Source: Pseudomonas sp. SDI (GTDB lineage Bacteria > Pseudomonadota > Gammaproteobacteria > Pseudomonadales > Pseudomonadaceae). From it: DNA of 64,000 bases. The stretch is from assembly GCF_003105155.1 (NCBI RefSeq), contig NZ_QETK01000023.1, positions 1-64,000 on the forward strand, written 5' to 3'. Of the stretch, positions 10,497 through 19,217 are shown piece after piece. The notes under the pieces are model-generated. The model ran no database searches. It was not told where the DNA came from and saw only the letters and a list, made by a program, of their open reading frames with translations. The position numbers were made by a program, and so were the translations under genes. Position 1 is the stretch's first letter. Each line of letters begins with the position of its first letter.

Positions 10497-12869
10497 CTAG
10501 GGCACCAGGCGCAACGTCCCCTCCGTTTCCCCTGCCAGCCCCATCAGCGCCCGCTGATACCTGCCCTCGATGTAATCCTGCGCCTGATCGCGATAATGCC
10601 GATCAAATAGCACGCCGCTTTGCCCCAGCGGATTGATGCTCAACGCTGTGCCCGTATCGGCAAAATCCACCAGCCGCCGTGTCGACGGCCCATAGGTCAC
10701 CGCCCACGGTGCCGGCCCCACCTTCGCCGACAGGTTGTTCGGCACCTCATGGCTACCTGGCGCGGCAAACGGCCCGACGTTGAACAACAGGTTCAACGGC
10801 TTTTGCAGGCCCAGCGGATGCCCATGGGTCAAGGTATGCGCCTTGCCCCACTGCCAGTCTGCCGGGTCCTTGCCGAGGGTCTGGCGCAAATGCGCCAGGC
10901 TATTGCCCCAGGCCCGCTTCACGGTCGCCGCGCGGCTGCCATGCTCGTTGCTGCCCTGTACGTCCCACCACGGCGAATCGACATCCGCGGCCAGGCGTGG
11001 CAATGCCGCATCCAGTACCCGCGTCGACAGTAGCGTGTCGAACCAGGCATCGCCCAGCTCGTCGTGCATCGCCGCGCGGGCGAACTCATAGAGGAACTGG
11101 CTGAATACCGTCGCACTCAGCGAATCCAGCGGGTAATCACCGCGCCATGCCGCCAGCTGTTCGACCAGTTCGCGCTCCTGCGCGTCGTCGACCACCTCGC
11201 GCAGCACCGCCAGCAGCGGTCCGAGGGTGCGTGGGCCATAATCGGTGGCCGTGCCCAGTTGCAGCGCCTGGCTGTTGTGCAGGTCCCATTTCACCGCGTT
11301 GTCGGCCAACTGCCGATTCAACTGCCGGCCGCGGTCGGCGAGGTTGTAGTAGCCCGGAATCTCCATGCCGGTCGGCGACACCGGCTGGAAGTTGGCCGAG
11401 ACGATATAGCCACTGGCCGGGTTCTCCTGCTGCGGGTTGGCGCTGAACGGGTAGAAGCCAAGCTTGTCGGCCTGCGCGGTACTGCCGTCGAGGATGAATG
11501 CCGGGTTCACCCCCGGCGGCCGAATCGGCAACTGCGCCGCGGCCCACCAGCCGATGTCGCCACGCGCGTTGGCCCACACCAGGTTCAACCCCGGTGCCTG
11601 GATCTGCGCGGCCGCGCGGCGCATCTTGTCCAGGCTGTCGGCGCGGTTGACGGCGTAGAAGCCCTCGAGAATCGGGTTCTCGGTTTCCAGGAACGCCCAC
11701 CACATGGCCACGGGAGTCGTGCCGACCTCCTTGCCCAGGGCGGTATTGACGATCGGGCCGTGCGGCGAGCGGCGCAGGGTGATGCTGACCGGGGCCTCGC
11801 CCTTGACCTTGATCTGCTGTTCGCTGCGCGTCAGCGGTTGCCACTGGCCGTTGATCTTCACCTGTTCGGGGTTGTCCGGGTTGACCTGCTCGGCGATCAG
11901 GTCGATATCGTCGTTCTGGAACATGGTCAGGCTCCAACCGAAATCACGGTTGTGCCCGAGCGAGGCAAACGGGTTGAGCGCCTGGTGGTAGCCATACAGG
12001 TTGAACCCCGGCGCCGACAGCTCGGCCTCGTACCACACCGAAGGCGCCGCGAAGCGGATGTGCGGGTCGCCGGCCAGCAACGGCTTGCCGCTTTGGGTGC
12101 GCTGGCCACTGACGACCCAGGCGTTGCTGCCTTCGAACTGTGGCAAGCCAGCGTCCTCAAGCGCCTGCTGGCTGACCCGCGCCAGCTTGCCGAGGGCTGT
12201 CCAGTCGGCCGCAGCCAGCCGCGGCGGCGCTGGCAGCGCGCCCGCCGGCTGCCAGTCGAGGTCGAACACCCGCAGGTAGTCGGCGCCGTACTGGTCACGG
12301 ATAAAGGTCAGTAGCGGCTCGGTGCGGAACGCGGCGGCAAAGCTGTAGGCCATGAATCCAGCGATGCTCAGGGTGTCCTGCGCGGTGAACGGCCGCCGCT
12401 CGATACCCAGCAGATCGAACTCGAGCGGTTTCGGGTGGCTGTCCTGCCAGGCGTTCACCCCGTCCAGGTAGGCCTGCAAGGCCAGCCAGGCGGGCGACTG
12501 CTTGTTCTGCCGGGCCACCGTCAGCTCGGCCTGTTCGGCGATGCGCAGGCTGCGGAACAGGGTGTCGGTCTCGACCAGTTTGGGCCCGAGCACTTCGGCC
12601 AGTTCGCCACGGGCCAGGCGCCGCGAGATCTCCATCTGGAACAGCCGGTCCTGGGCGTGCACATAACCCAGGGCGCGGTACAGGTCGGCTTCGTTCTGCG
12701 CTTGCAGGTGCGGCACGCCACGCTGGTCGTAGCGCACGCTGACCGGCGCCTGCAGGCCGCGCAACGCGACTTCGCCGTCACGTTGTGGCTGCTTGCCCTG
12801 CACATACCAGTAACCACCGCCGGCCAGTGCGGCGATGGCGACTGCAAGAAGGGTGAGGCTGCGTTTCAT
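10497..12869 (-). CDS. hacB: Penicillin acylase family hydrolase, HacB-type acylhomoserine-lactone acylase
   Basis: An N-terminal-nucleophile hydrolase of 790 residues. The precursor should be cut before Ser248 in the motif EGSNAWVV, giving alpha and beta subunits with that serine as nucleophile. Residues 1-25 form a signal peptide or anchor, so it acts in the periplasm. In P. aeruginosa the gene next to spuH (PA0305) is hacB, which degrades acylhomoserine lactones; the same position and length here support orthology. Penicillin or other amide substrates cannot be excluded. The ATG at 12869 is chosen because AAGGAGC lies just upstream, in preference to a 70-codon upstream extension. Confidence 0.8.
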   Translation of the reverse strand: MKRSLTLLAVAIAALAGGGYWYVQGKQPQRDGEVALRGLQAPVSVRYDQRGVPHLQAQNEADLYRALGYVHAQDRLFQMEISRRLARGELAEVLGPKLVETDTLFRSLRIAEQAELTVARQNKQSPAWLALQAYLDGVNAWQDSHPKPLEFDLLGIERRPFTAQDTLSIAGFMAYSFAAAFRTEPLLTFIRDQYGADYLRVFDLDWQPAGALPAPPRLAAADWTALGKLARVSQQALEDAGLPQFEGSNAWVVSGQRTQSGKPLLAGDPHIRFAAPSVWYEAELSAPGFNLYGYHQALNPFASLGHNRDFGWSLTMFQNDDIDLIAEQVNPDNPEQVKINGQWQPLTRSEQQIKVKGEAPVSITLRRSPHGPIVNTALGKEVGTTPVAMWWAFLETENPILEGFYAVNRADSLDKMRRAAAQIQAPGLNLVWANARGDIGWWAAAQLPIRPPGVNPAFILDGSTAQADKLGFYPFSANPQQENPASGYIVSANFQPVSPTGMEIPGYYNLADRGRQLNRQLADNAVKWDLHNSQALQLGTATDYGPRTLGPLLAVLREVVDDAQERELVEQLAAWRGDYPLDSLSATVFSQFLYEFARAAMHDELGDAWFDTLLSTRVLDAALPRLAADVDSPWWDVQGSNEHGSRAATVKRAWGNSLAHLRQTLGKDPADWQWGKAHTLTHGHPLGLQKPLNLLFNVGPFAAPGSHEVPNNLSAKVGPAPWAVTYGPSTRRLVDFADTGTALSINPLGQSGVLFDRHYRDQAQDYIEGRYQRALMGLAGETEGTLRLVP

Positions 12870-13083
12870 CAAGGCTCCTTGTTGCTTGCAAAGGCAGGGG
12901 TTGTTCCGCGCGTCGCTCGATCCATTTCGCACAGAGGATAGACGCTGCACGGTAACCCATCGGCAGCAGTGGCGGATCGAATGAACCTGAGCGGAAAACC
13001 GCAAGTGCTCACCGGCCAGCGTCCTGCTGCGATGCCCGGCAGGAAATCCCTCCTTCGGCTTAATCCGGCGCCTGCTCAATAGA

Positions 13084-13111
13084 CTGTTGCCCCGGCTTCA
13101 CGGGGCAACAG
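13084..13111 (+). promoter_or_regulatory. Strong hairpin in the leader of the 13142 gene
   Basis: An 11-bp perfect stem, CTGTTGCCCCG with its complement around the loop GCTTCA, lies about 30 nt upstream of the start at 13142. It is followed at 13118-13130 by the small palindrome CACTCA-A-TGAGTG. There is no T-run after the stem, so it is not a textbook terminator for the plus strand. Confidence 0.55.
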
Positions 13112-13141
13112 ACACAACACTCAATGAGTGAGGGCCGCGTC

Positions 13142-15550
13142 ATGAGCAAGAAGTCACTAACGGAACTGGTCGGCGAGCTGCAAGGGAGATCGGTGACCCA
13201 TGGCTGGGATGCCATCACCCTGTACGACCAACGCAAGGCCAACGAGCTGCTGTATCAACACTATATCGAGCGGTTCCTTACGCATGAGGGCGTGATCAAG
13301 CCTGCGTCCTTTACCGCCAGGTGGGGCGACGGCTCCTACAAGGAGCATATTTATGACCTGCGTTTCGGCGCACCCCGGCTGTCTTTCGAAAGCGCCGACC
13401 CCGCCGCCAATGCCCAGGCCCGACTGACCCTTGACATGATCGGCGGAACCATCGTCAGTACCCGCAAGCATGGTGGCCTGCCTGCCGCCGTCGCCCGGAT
13501 CCTGCACATCCTGCCGGTCGGCGGTCCGCAGGTGTGGATGACGCAGCCACTCACCAAGGCGCAGCTCAAGGGCACCGGCGAGGTGCTGATCGACCTGGGC
13601 AATGCCGACACCTTCATGGCCAACTTTGTGCTTGGTGAGCTGGCGCAGGCCGAGGTCGGCAGGCGCTTCAAGGCGTACTTCGACAGCCTGGAGCCGGCGC
13701 GCAAGGTCTACTCGCTGGGCCGGGTGACAGGCGATCTGAACGGGCCGTTGACGCCTTCGCACTTCGAGATCCGGACCATGAAGGCCAACCCCGAAGCCGC
13801 GGTCGGCGACCTGCAGTATGGCGAAGGGGCGGTGATGCTGTTCATCACCCTGGCCGGCGGCAAGGATGGCCAGTCGTACCCCAGCCATGCCTCGCAGTAC
13901 CTCTTGCCGGCCGACGGCAACGGTGTGCGTTTTACCGGGGCGTTGTATCTGTCGAGTCGGGTATTGTTCGGCAGCATCGTGCGGGCGCAGGCCGTGGCCG
14001 ATATCGGCCATGGTATCGAGTTTCCCGATTATACCGGCGGCCAGGACAAGGCCTGGCGCCTGCACGCTAGCGCCGGGGGCATCGAGCACGCGTTCGTCTA
14101 CGACTACAAGACCCGCGCCTTTGATTTCGATTGCCGCTTCAGCACCGACCTGAATGCGCGCTTCGGGCCCGACAGCAATGGGCCGGCGTTGACCCTGGAA
14201 GGCCTTGGCAAACAGATGGTCTGCCGCTGGAGCAAGAACTACCTGAGCCCCTTCAGCCGCGTGGTGAACTGGGCCTGGCCATCCGTCAGCGAGTGGCACC
14301 ATGGCGAGATCCGATTCGTTTGTGATTACCAGGTGCTGCTCGATATTGGCCTGGACCAGCATACCGGTGTGGTGACTTTTCAGCGTAACGAGCAGCGCTC
14401 GCGGCTGCTGACCCGCATGAGCTGCGATGCCGGCTGGCTGCCCGATCTGGGCGATGTCGAGCGGGCCATGCGGGCTAAGGTCCAGGGCTTCTTCGAGCCG
14501 CAGTTGCGGGGGGTTCTGCGCAACCTGAGCGTGCCTGCGCTGGACACCTTCCTGCTGCGCAACCTGCTGTTTCCAGGGCATAACGCCTTGCAACTGACGG
14601 AAGCCTTCGTGCCTGGCGACCTGGCATTGTTTGGCGAGATCGATCCGCTGCGCACCAGCACCGTGCTGTCGCCGACGAACAAGGTCGTGGCGGCGGGTAC
14701 TCAGCTCCAGTTCAGCATCACGCCCCGGCCGGAACAGCTGAGCTGGAGCGTAAGGGATACGCGCAGCCATGCGCTGCTGGACGCTGCGATCAGCCCGGAC
14801 GGGCTGTTCCGCGCGCCATCGGCGGACCGCTTGCGCGATGGTCAGGCCAGCTTCGTCGTGACCGCGCGCGGGGTCTTGCAGGGGCTTCCGGTGCAGAGCT
14901 CGGCGCTGGTATCGGTGATTGAAAACGTGATTGTGGCCAACCCGGTGCTGGAGTGCTGCACGCCTGGCGAGTCCCGCGAACTATTGGCGCAGGCGCTGGA
15001 CGGCGGGCCGTTGAAGTGGCAGGTGATCAGTCGCGAGTGGGGGTCCCGGCTCGAAGGTGTGCCGGGCGAGCCGGATAAACGCCTGTACACCGCTGGCGGC
15101 AGCAGCGATCCGGATGTGCCGTTTGCGCTGGACCGGATTGAGGTCAGTCAGGCCTGTGGCGACCAGGTAGTGCAAAGCACCCTCCACGTGCTCATCTATA
15201 ACCGCCCGGCAGGCGCGACGCTGTATCTGAGTGACAACAGCACACCGGAGAAGGGCACCGTGCAGTTCGAACTGAGGGGGAAGGCCGGGCCGATCGACCC
15301 GAAAAATGCAGTCTGGAAACTCCTCGGTGGCCCAGGTGTTTTCGACGTCAACAGTGGCCGCTATACCGAGCCTGCGGTCATCCCGCCCGGCAGCTTCATC
15401 GTGGTCTCGGCGAAGCTGCCGGGCGATCTGCTGGACACTCATGCGGTGATCGCCGTGCCGCTGCCGCTACGCCGCTATGCGCAGTTGATTGGCGATGTCG
15501 ATGCGGCACATGTGCGGGCGTGCGAGGACTTGCCCAGGGCGGCGTCCTAG
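13142..15550 (+). CDS. Large unknown protein with OrfX/P47 (TULIP)-like N-terminus and Ig-like C-terminus
   Basis: An 802-residue protein without a recognisable signal peptide. Near residue 24 the segment THGWDAITLYD, followed by NELLYQHYIERF, resembles the start of clostridial P47/OrfX and related TULIP proteins, where a conserved GWD precedes a helix with N-x-x-L. Residues from about 540 to the end look like two or three beta-sandwich, bacterial-Ig-like repeats (VVAAGTQLQFSI; GKAGPIDPKNAVWKLLGG). The start at 13142 is preferred over 13124 because GAGGG lies about 8 nt upstream. The stop shares the CTAG tetramer with the stop of the convergent next gene. Function is unknown; the P47 link is inferred from a short motif. 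Confidence 0.5.
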   Translation: MSKKSLTELVGELQGRSVTHGWDAITLYDQRKANELLYQHYIERFLTHEGVIKPASFTARWGDGSYKEHIYDLRFGAPRLSFESADPAANAQARLTLDMIGGTIVSTRKHGGLPAAVARILHILPVGGPQVWMTQPLTKAQLKGTGEVLIDLGNADTFMANFVLGELAQAEVGRRFKAYFDSLEPARKVYSLGRVTGDLNGPLTPSHFEIRTMKANPEAAVGDLQYGEGAVMLFITLAGGKDGQSYPSHASQYLLPADGNGVRFTGALYLSSRVLFGSIVRAQAVADIGHGIEFPDYTGGQDKAWRLHASAGGIEHAFVYDYKTRAFDFDCRFSTDLNARFGPDSNGPALTLEGLGKQMVCRWSKNYLSPFSRVVNWAWPSVSEWHHGEIRFVCDYQVLLDIGLDQHTGVVTFQRNEQRSRLLTRMSCDAGWLPDLGDVERAMRAKVQGFFEPQLRGVLRNLSVPALDTFLLRNLLFPGHNALQLTEAFVPGDLALFGEIDPLRTSTVLSPTNKVVAAGTQLQFSITPRPEQLSWSVRDTRSHALLDAAISPDGLFRAPSADRLRDGQASFVVTARGVLQGLPVQSSALVSVIENVIVANPVLECCTPGESRELLAQALDGGPLKWQVISREWGSRLEGVPGEPDKRLYTAGGSSDPDVPFALDRIEVSQACGDQVVQSTLHVLIYNRPAGATLYLSDNSTPEKGTVQFELRGKAGPIDPKNAVWKLLGGPGVFDVNSGRYTEPAVIPPGSFIVVSAKLPGDLLDTHAVIAVPLPLRRYAQLIGDVDAAHVRACEDLPRAAS

Positions 15551-16113
15551 CTGCCCGTCCAGGGGCAGTAGCAGCCTACGGCGAGGGTCTGGGTGACATT
15601 CAGCGCGCGGCCCTGGCTCAGCGCCAGGAGGACCGGCTCGATGAAACTGTTGCTGGCGTTGCAGGTAGCGCCTTCGCTGTAGGGGCCGAAGTAGGCCAGC
15701 TCGCCGTTGCGGTCCCAGATCGCCACGGCCGGGCTGGCCGGCAGGTGCTCGGCGCCGGGCAGGCTCGGCAGCGGCTTCAGGGCGGCCAGACTGGCCGGTA
15801 GCTGGCCGTGGCTGCCGGCTTTCTGCACCACGTAGAACGCGACGCCCTGCGGCGCATAGTGCGCGATCAGCTCGGCCAGGTGCTGCTGGTTGCCGACGTT
15901 GCACGGGCAGGCCGGGTCCCAGAAATGCACCAGGCGGATCGGCCCCGGGCCGGCGATGCTGGCTGGCAGGCGCAGGTCAGCGCCGCTGAACAGCGCGGTC
16001 TGGTTGTCGAAGGGGCGCAGGTAGCGGCTCTGGAAACTGTCGTAGGCCCACCACAGGCCGGCGGCGCAGAGCAGTAGGGCGAGGGCGCTGAGCAGGTTTC
16101 TTCCAGTGGGCAT
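15547..16113 (-). CDS. Thioredoxin-fold membrane-anchored protein (DUF6436-like)
   Basis: A protein of 188 residues with one N-terminal membrane segment (LLSALALLLCAAGLWWAY). The rest looks like a thioredoxin-like fold facing the periplasm: VHFWDPACPCNVGNQQH carries a CPC motif where thioredoxins have CxxC. A further CYCPW lies at the C-terminus. The ATG at 16113 gives a good hydrophobic N-terminus; the longer frame adds sequence out of the adjacent REP repeat and is unlikely. Possibly a thiol or metal handling protein. The family name is from memory. Confidence 0.6.
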   Translation of the reverse strand: MPTGRNLLSALALLLCAAGLWWAYDSFQSRYLRPFDNQTALFSGADLRLPASIAGPGPIRLVHFWDPACPCNVGNQQHLAELIAHYAPQGVAFYVVQKAGSHGQLPASLAALKPLPSLPGAEHLPASPAVAIWDRNGELAYFGPYSEGATCNASNSFIEPVLLALSQGRALNVTQTLAVGCYCPWTGS

Positions 16114-16139
16114 TAGTGAGTCCGTATTGAGTTCGAGAG

Positions 16140-16210
16140 CATCGCGGGACTCGCCCGCTTCCACAGAAGAGCCTTGCCGTGGTGCCGTTGTGGGGGCTGG
16201 TCCCGCGATG
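16140..16210. repeat. REP inverted pair
   Basis: Left arm ATCGCGGGACTCGCCCGC and right arm GGGGCTGGTCCCGCGAT, both slightly diverged from the local consensus, lie between two divergently transcribed genes. Confidence 0.8.
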
Positions 16211-16288
16211 AGGCCCGAACAGCTTGCCACGCCTTCGGCGACAGATGAATATCACAGGTCAATCCTTTGCTCTGCCCGGAAACCGTTT

Positions 16289-17230
16289 ATGCCTGTGATG
16301 TTCCAACCCGACGCCCTGCGTGCCCGCCTGCCAGCGTTGGCGGCGCGCCAGCCCCTGTCGGCCGAGGCACAGGCCTACCAGCGTTTCTACGGTCTCGATC
16401 TCGTCAGGCAGCACCCCGCGATCAGCAGTTGGCTGGGCGGCTTCCAGATCAGCGGCTTCGACCTGGTCGGCCAGGTCTGGTGCCCGCCAAAGCCCAGCGG
16501 CACGCTGGTGTTGCTGCACGGCTTCTACGATCACATGGGCCTCTACCGTCACGCGGTTGACTGGGCGCTGACGCAAAACCTCGCGGTGATCGCCTGCGAC
16601 CTGCCTGGCCACGGCCTGTCCAGCGGCGCGCGGGCCAGCATCGCCGATTTCGCCATCTACCAGCAGATGCTCGACGCCCTGTTCGAACAGGCGCGCTGCC
16701 TGCACCTGCCGCAGCCCTGGCATCTGTTCGGGCAGAGCACTGGCGGCGCCATCGTCATCGACCACCTGCTGTACCACGGCCACGCCAGCCCGGTGCAGGG
16801 CGAAACCATCCTGCTTGCACCGCTGGTGCGGCCACGCGCCTGGCGCTGGTCGAGGTTCAGCTATCGGGTGCTGCGCCATTTCGTCAACGGCATCGAGCGG
16901 CGCTTCAGCGAGAACAGCAATGACCCGACCTTCCTGCCATTCCTCCAGGCCGACCCGCTGCAACCGCGGCGGCTGCCGACCGCCTGGGTGGGGGCGCTGG
17001 TGGACTGGGTCAAGCGTATCGAGGCGGCGCCGCACAGCCCGCGCCGGCCGCTGGTGATCCAGGGTGAGGCCGACATGACCGTGGACTGGCCGCATAACCT
17101 CGATGTGCTCAAGGCCAAGTTCGAGCAACCTCAGATCCTCCTGTTGCCGGAGGCGCGGCATCACCTGATCAACGAACTGCCGGCGATCCGCCAGCGCTAC
17201 TTCGATTTCATCGAGCAGCGCCTGGGTTGA
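16289..17230 (+). CDS. Alpha/beta hydrolase, lysophospholipase-like
   Basis: A 313-residue serine hydrolase. The oxyanion region is LVLLHGFYDHMG, the nucleophile elbow is GQSTGG, and the likely catalytic His is in EARHHLINE near the C-terminus, with an Asp in GEADMTVDW. The fold and length match PldB-like or monoacylglycerol-lipase-like proteins (COG2267 type). No signal peptide, so cytoplasmic. An ATG nine bases further in (16298) is possible. Substrate unknown. Confidence 0.75.
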   Translation: MPVMFQPDALRARLPALAARQPLSAEAQAYQRFYGLDLVRQHPAISSWLGGFQISGFDLVGQVWCPPKPSGTLVLLHGFYDHMGLYRHAVDWALTQNLAVIACDLPGHGLSSGARASIADFAIYQQMLDALFEQARCLHLPQPWHLFGQSTGGAIVIDHLLYHGHASPVQGETILLAPLVRPRAWRWSRFSYRVLRHFVNGIERRFSENSNDPTFLPFLQADPLQPRRLPTAWVGALVDWVKRIEAAPHSPRRPLVIQGEADMTVDWPHNLDVLKAKFEQPQILLLPEARHHLINELPAIRQRYFDFIEQRLG

Positions 17231-17980
17231 TCACTTGAGGTCGGCGCTGCTCTGGCCGACGGCCAGGCCGGCGCGGATCGCCGCCAGGGCTGCGGCGTAA
17301 TAGGCCTTGCCCTCGGTGGACTCGGCAAAGGTGGCGAACGCTTCCAGCTCGTCGTCGGAAAGGTCGCGGTAGACGTAGAGCAAGGTGTTGTTCAGGTCGG
17401 CGGCAATCTGCTGCATCAGCCGCTCGCGCTGCCCGTCGAGCATGCCCTGGGCCTGACCGCCACCAAGCAGGCCGGGGATCATCTGACTGAGGCTGTCGGC
17501 AGCCACGCCGGCGATCGCCAGGCTCACTTCGGCACCGGCCTCGCGGGCCGGCAGCGCCTGGGCCAGGTGGCCGATGATCAGCAGGCGATTGTCGCTGGCC
17601 TGGATCTTCGGCAGGCCCTTGGCGTTTTTCGCCAGTTGGTCGCGGCGGGTAGCGAGGAGTTCGGCGGCAACGATCTTGCGCCCCAGCGGTGACTGGAAGA
17701 ACGCCAGCGCTGGCGCTGGGTCGCCGAGTTTGGCGCGCAGCTGTGCGGCCGCCCGCTTGTCGACCGCCTTGGGCTCGAAGCGCTGGTTGCTGTTATTGAC
17801 CAGCGCCTGGAAAACCGCAGGCGGCAGGCTGTTGCGATAGCGCTGCTGGGCGGCATCGAGGGCGTCGGTAAAGTGGGCGCGCTGCTCTGGCCACCCGGCG
17901 ACCTTGTAGAGTTGGTCGAGAGTGTCTGCAAGGACAGGCGTGGTGCAGATCATCATCAGCAGAAAAAACAAACGGCGCAT
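17231..17980 (-). CDS. Periplasmic DUF2059 protein
   Basis: A protein of 249 residues with a signal peptide (MRRLFFLLMMICTTPVLA) and an alpha-helical body. The C-terminal region (YVYRDLSDDELEAFATFAES then EGKAYY) is the typical DUF2059 signature. Function unknown. It converges on the hydrolase gene with its stop directly adjacent. Confidence 0.75.
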   Translation of the reverse strand: MRRLFFLLMMICTTPVLADTLDQLYKVAGWPEQRAHFTDALDAAQQRYRNSLPPAVFQALVNNSNQRFEPKAVDKRAAAQLRAKLGDPAPALAFFQSPLGRKIVAAELLATRRDQLAKNAKGLPKIQASDNRLLIIGHLAQALPAREAGAEVSLAIAGVAADSLSQMIPGLLGGGQAQGMLDGQRERLMQQIAADLNNTLLYVYRDLSDDELEAFATFAESTEGKAYYAAALAAIRAGLAVGQSSADLK

Positions 17981-18094
17981 TCAGGACTCCTGTCGGCAGG
18001 CCGCTATTGTCCGTGGCCCGGCGGGGCTTTGTCGAGACGCCATTGCATACTCTCGGCCAAGTGGCGCTGTCGGTTTTTCATGCGGATGGATACT

Positions 18095-18727
18095 ATGCGC
18101 GCCATGCACATATCCTCTGATCACCCGCTGCTGACACGCATTGTCGACGACCTGGCCACCCATGGCTGGTCGCAGCACGACGTTTTTCTCCCGGCAGCGC
18201 TCAGCGCAGCGCTGGCTGCCGACTGTCGCCGTCGCGAAGCCGAGGGCGAGCTGGCGCCGGCCGCGGTCGGCCGAGGCCAGGCGCAGGAAGTGCGCGAGGG
18301 TATCCGCGGCGATCACATCCGCTGGCTGGAACCGGGCGAGTCAGAGCCCTGCGATCAGTATCTGCAACTGATGGACAGCCTGCGCGAAGCGCTCAACCGT
18401 GGGCTGTTCCTTGGCCTGGAAGACTTCGAGTGCCACTTTGCCCTGTATCCGCCGGGGGCGTTCTATCGCAAGCACCTGGATCGCTTCCGCGACGATGACC
18501 GGCGTATGGTTTCGGCGGTCATCTACCTCAACGAGGGCTGGCTGCCCGAGCACGGTGGTCAGTTGCGCATGAGCCTCAAGGACGGCGTGGAGCATGACGT
18601 GCAGCCGACCAGCGGTTGCCTGGTGGTGTTCCTCTCCGGCGAAGTGCCCCACGAAGTGCTGCCGGCCAACCGCGAGCGGCTGTCGCTGACTGGCTGGTTC
18701 CGTCGCCGTGGCAACGAGCCGTTCTAG
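18095..18727 (+). CDS. 2-oxoglutarate/Fe(II)-dependent oxygenase
   Basis: A 210-residue protein with a prolyl-4-hydroxylase-type double-stranded beta-helix. Iron ligands are visible as HxD in YRKHLDRF and the distal His in GEVPHEVLP; the arginine that binds 2-oxoglutarate is likely that of RERLSLTGWFR. It probably hydroxylates a protein or small molecule; the substrate is unknown. Four ATGs lie close together (18080, 18086, 18095, 18104); 18095 has GGA five bases upstream and gives the start usual in relatives as I remember them. Confidence 0.78.
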   Translation: MRAMHISSDHPLLTRIVDDLATHGWSQHDVFLPAALSAALAADCRRREAEGELAPAAVGRGQAQEVREGIRGDHIRWLEPGESEPCDQYLQLMDSLREALNRGLFLGLEDFECHFALYPPGAFYRKHLDRFRDDDRRMVSAVIYLNEGWLPEHGGQLRMSLKDGVEHDVQPTSGCLVVFLSGEVPHEVLPANRERLSLTGWFRRRGNEPF

Positions 18728-18728
18728 C

Positions 18729-19217
18729 GTGCACAAGGTACTGGTCAGCGCCTGTCTGCTCGGCCAGCCGGTGCGCTATGACGGCCGGGCCAGTGGCCAT
18801 CCCGATATGCTCCAGCGCTGGCAGGGCGAAGGCCGGGTGCTGGCGCTGTGCCCGGAGGTGGCCGGCGGCTTGCCGACGCCGCGCTCGCCTGCGGAGATTC
18901 CCGGGGGGCAGGGCAGCGCGGTGCTGGAGGGTCAGGCGCAGGTGCTGACGGTCACCGCCGAGGATGTCAGCGCGGCGTTTCTCGCCGGGGCGCAGATCGC
19001 GCTGGCGCTGGTGCGCCGGCATGGCATCCGCATCGCCGTGCTCAAATCCGGCAGCCCGTCGTGCGGCAATCTGCAAACCTACGACGGGACCTTCAGCGGC
19101 ACCAAGGTCCGCGGCGAAGGGGTGACGACAGCGCTGTTGCGCCGCGAAGGGGTGCAGGTATTCAGCGAGCTGCAGCTGGAGGCGGCGGCGCAAGCGCTGG
19201 CCGCCCTCGACGCTTAA
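18729..19217 (+). CDS. DUF523 protein (YbbK-like)
   Basis: A small protein of 162 residues of the DUF523 family, shown by VHKVLVSACLLGQPVRYDG at the start, ALCPEVAGGLPTPR, and LKSGSPSCG. Three cysteines in these motifs suggest metal or cluster binding. The GTG at 18729 gives the standard family N-terminus, although a GTG at 18708 is also in frame. It starts 1 nt after the oxygenase stop, so the two are probably cotranscribed. Its stop overlaps the convergent next gene by 4 bp. Role unknown. Confidence 0.75.
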   Translation: MHKVLVSACLLGQPVRYDGRASGHPDMLQRWQGEGRVLALCPEVAGGLPTPRSPAEIPGGQGSAVLEGQAQVLTVTAEDVSAAFLAGAQIALALVRRHGIRIAVLKSGSPSCGNLQTYDGTFSGTKVRGEGVTTALLRREGVQVFSELQLEAAAQALAALDA

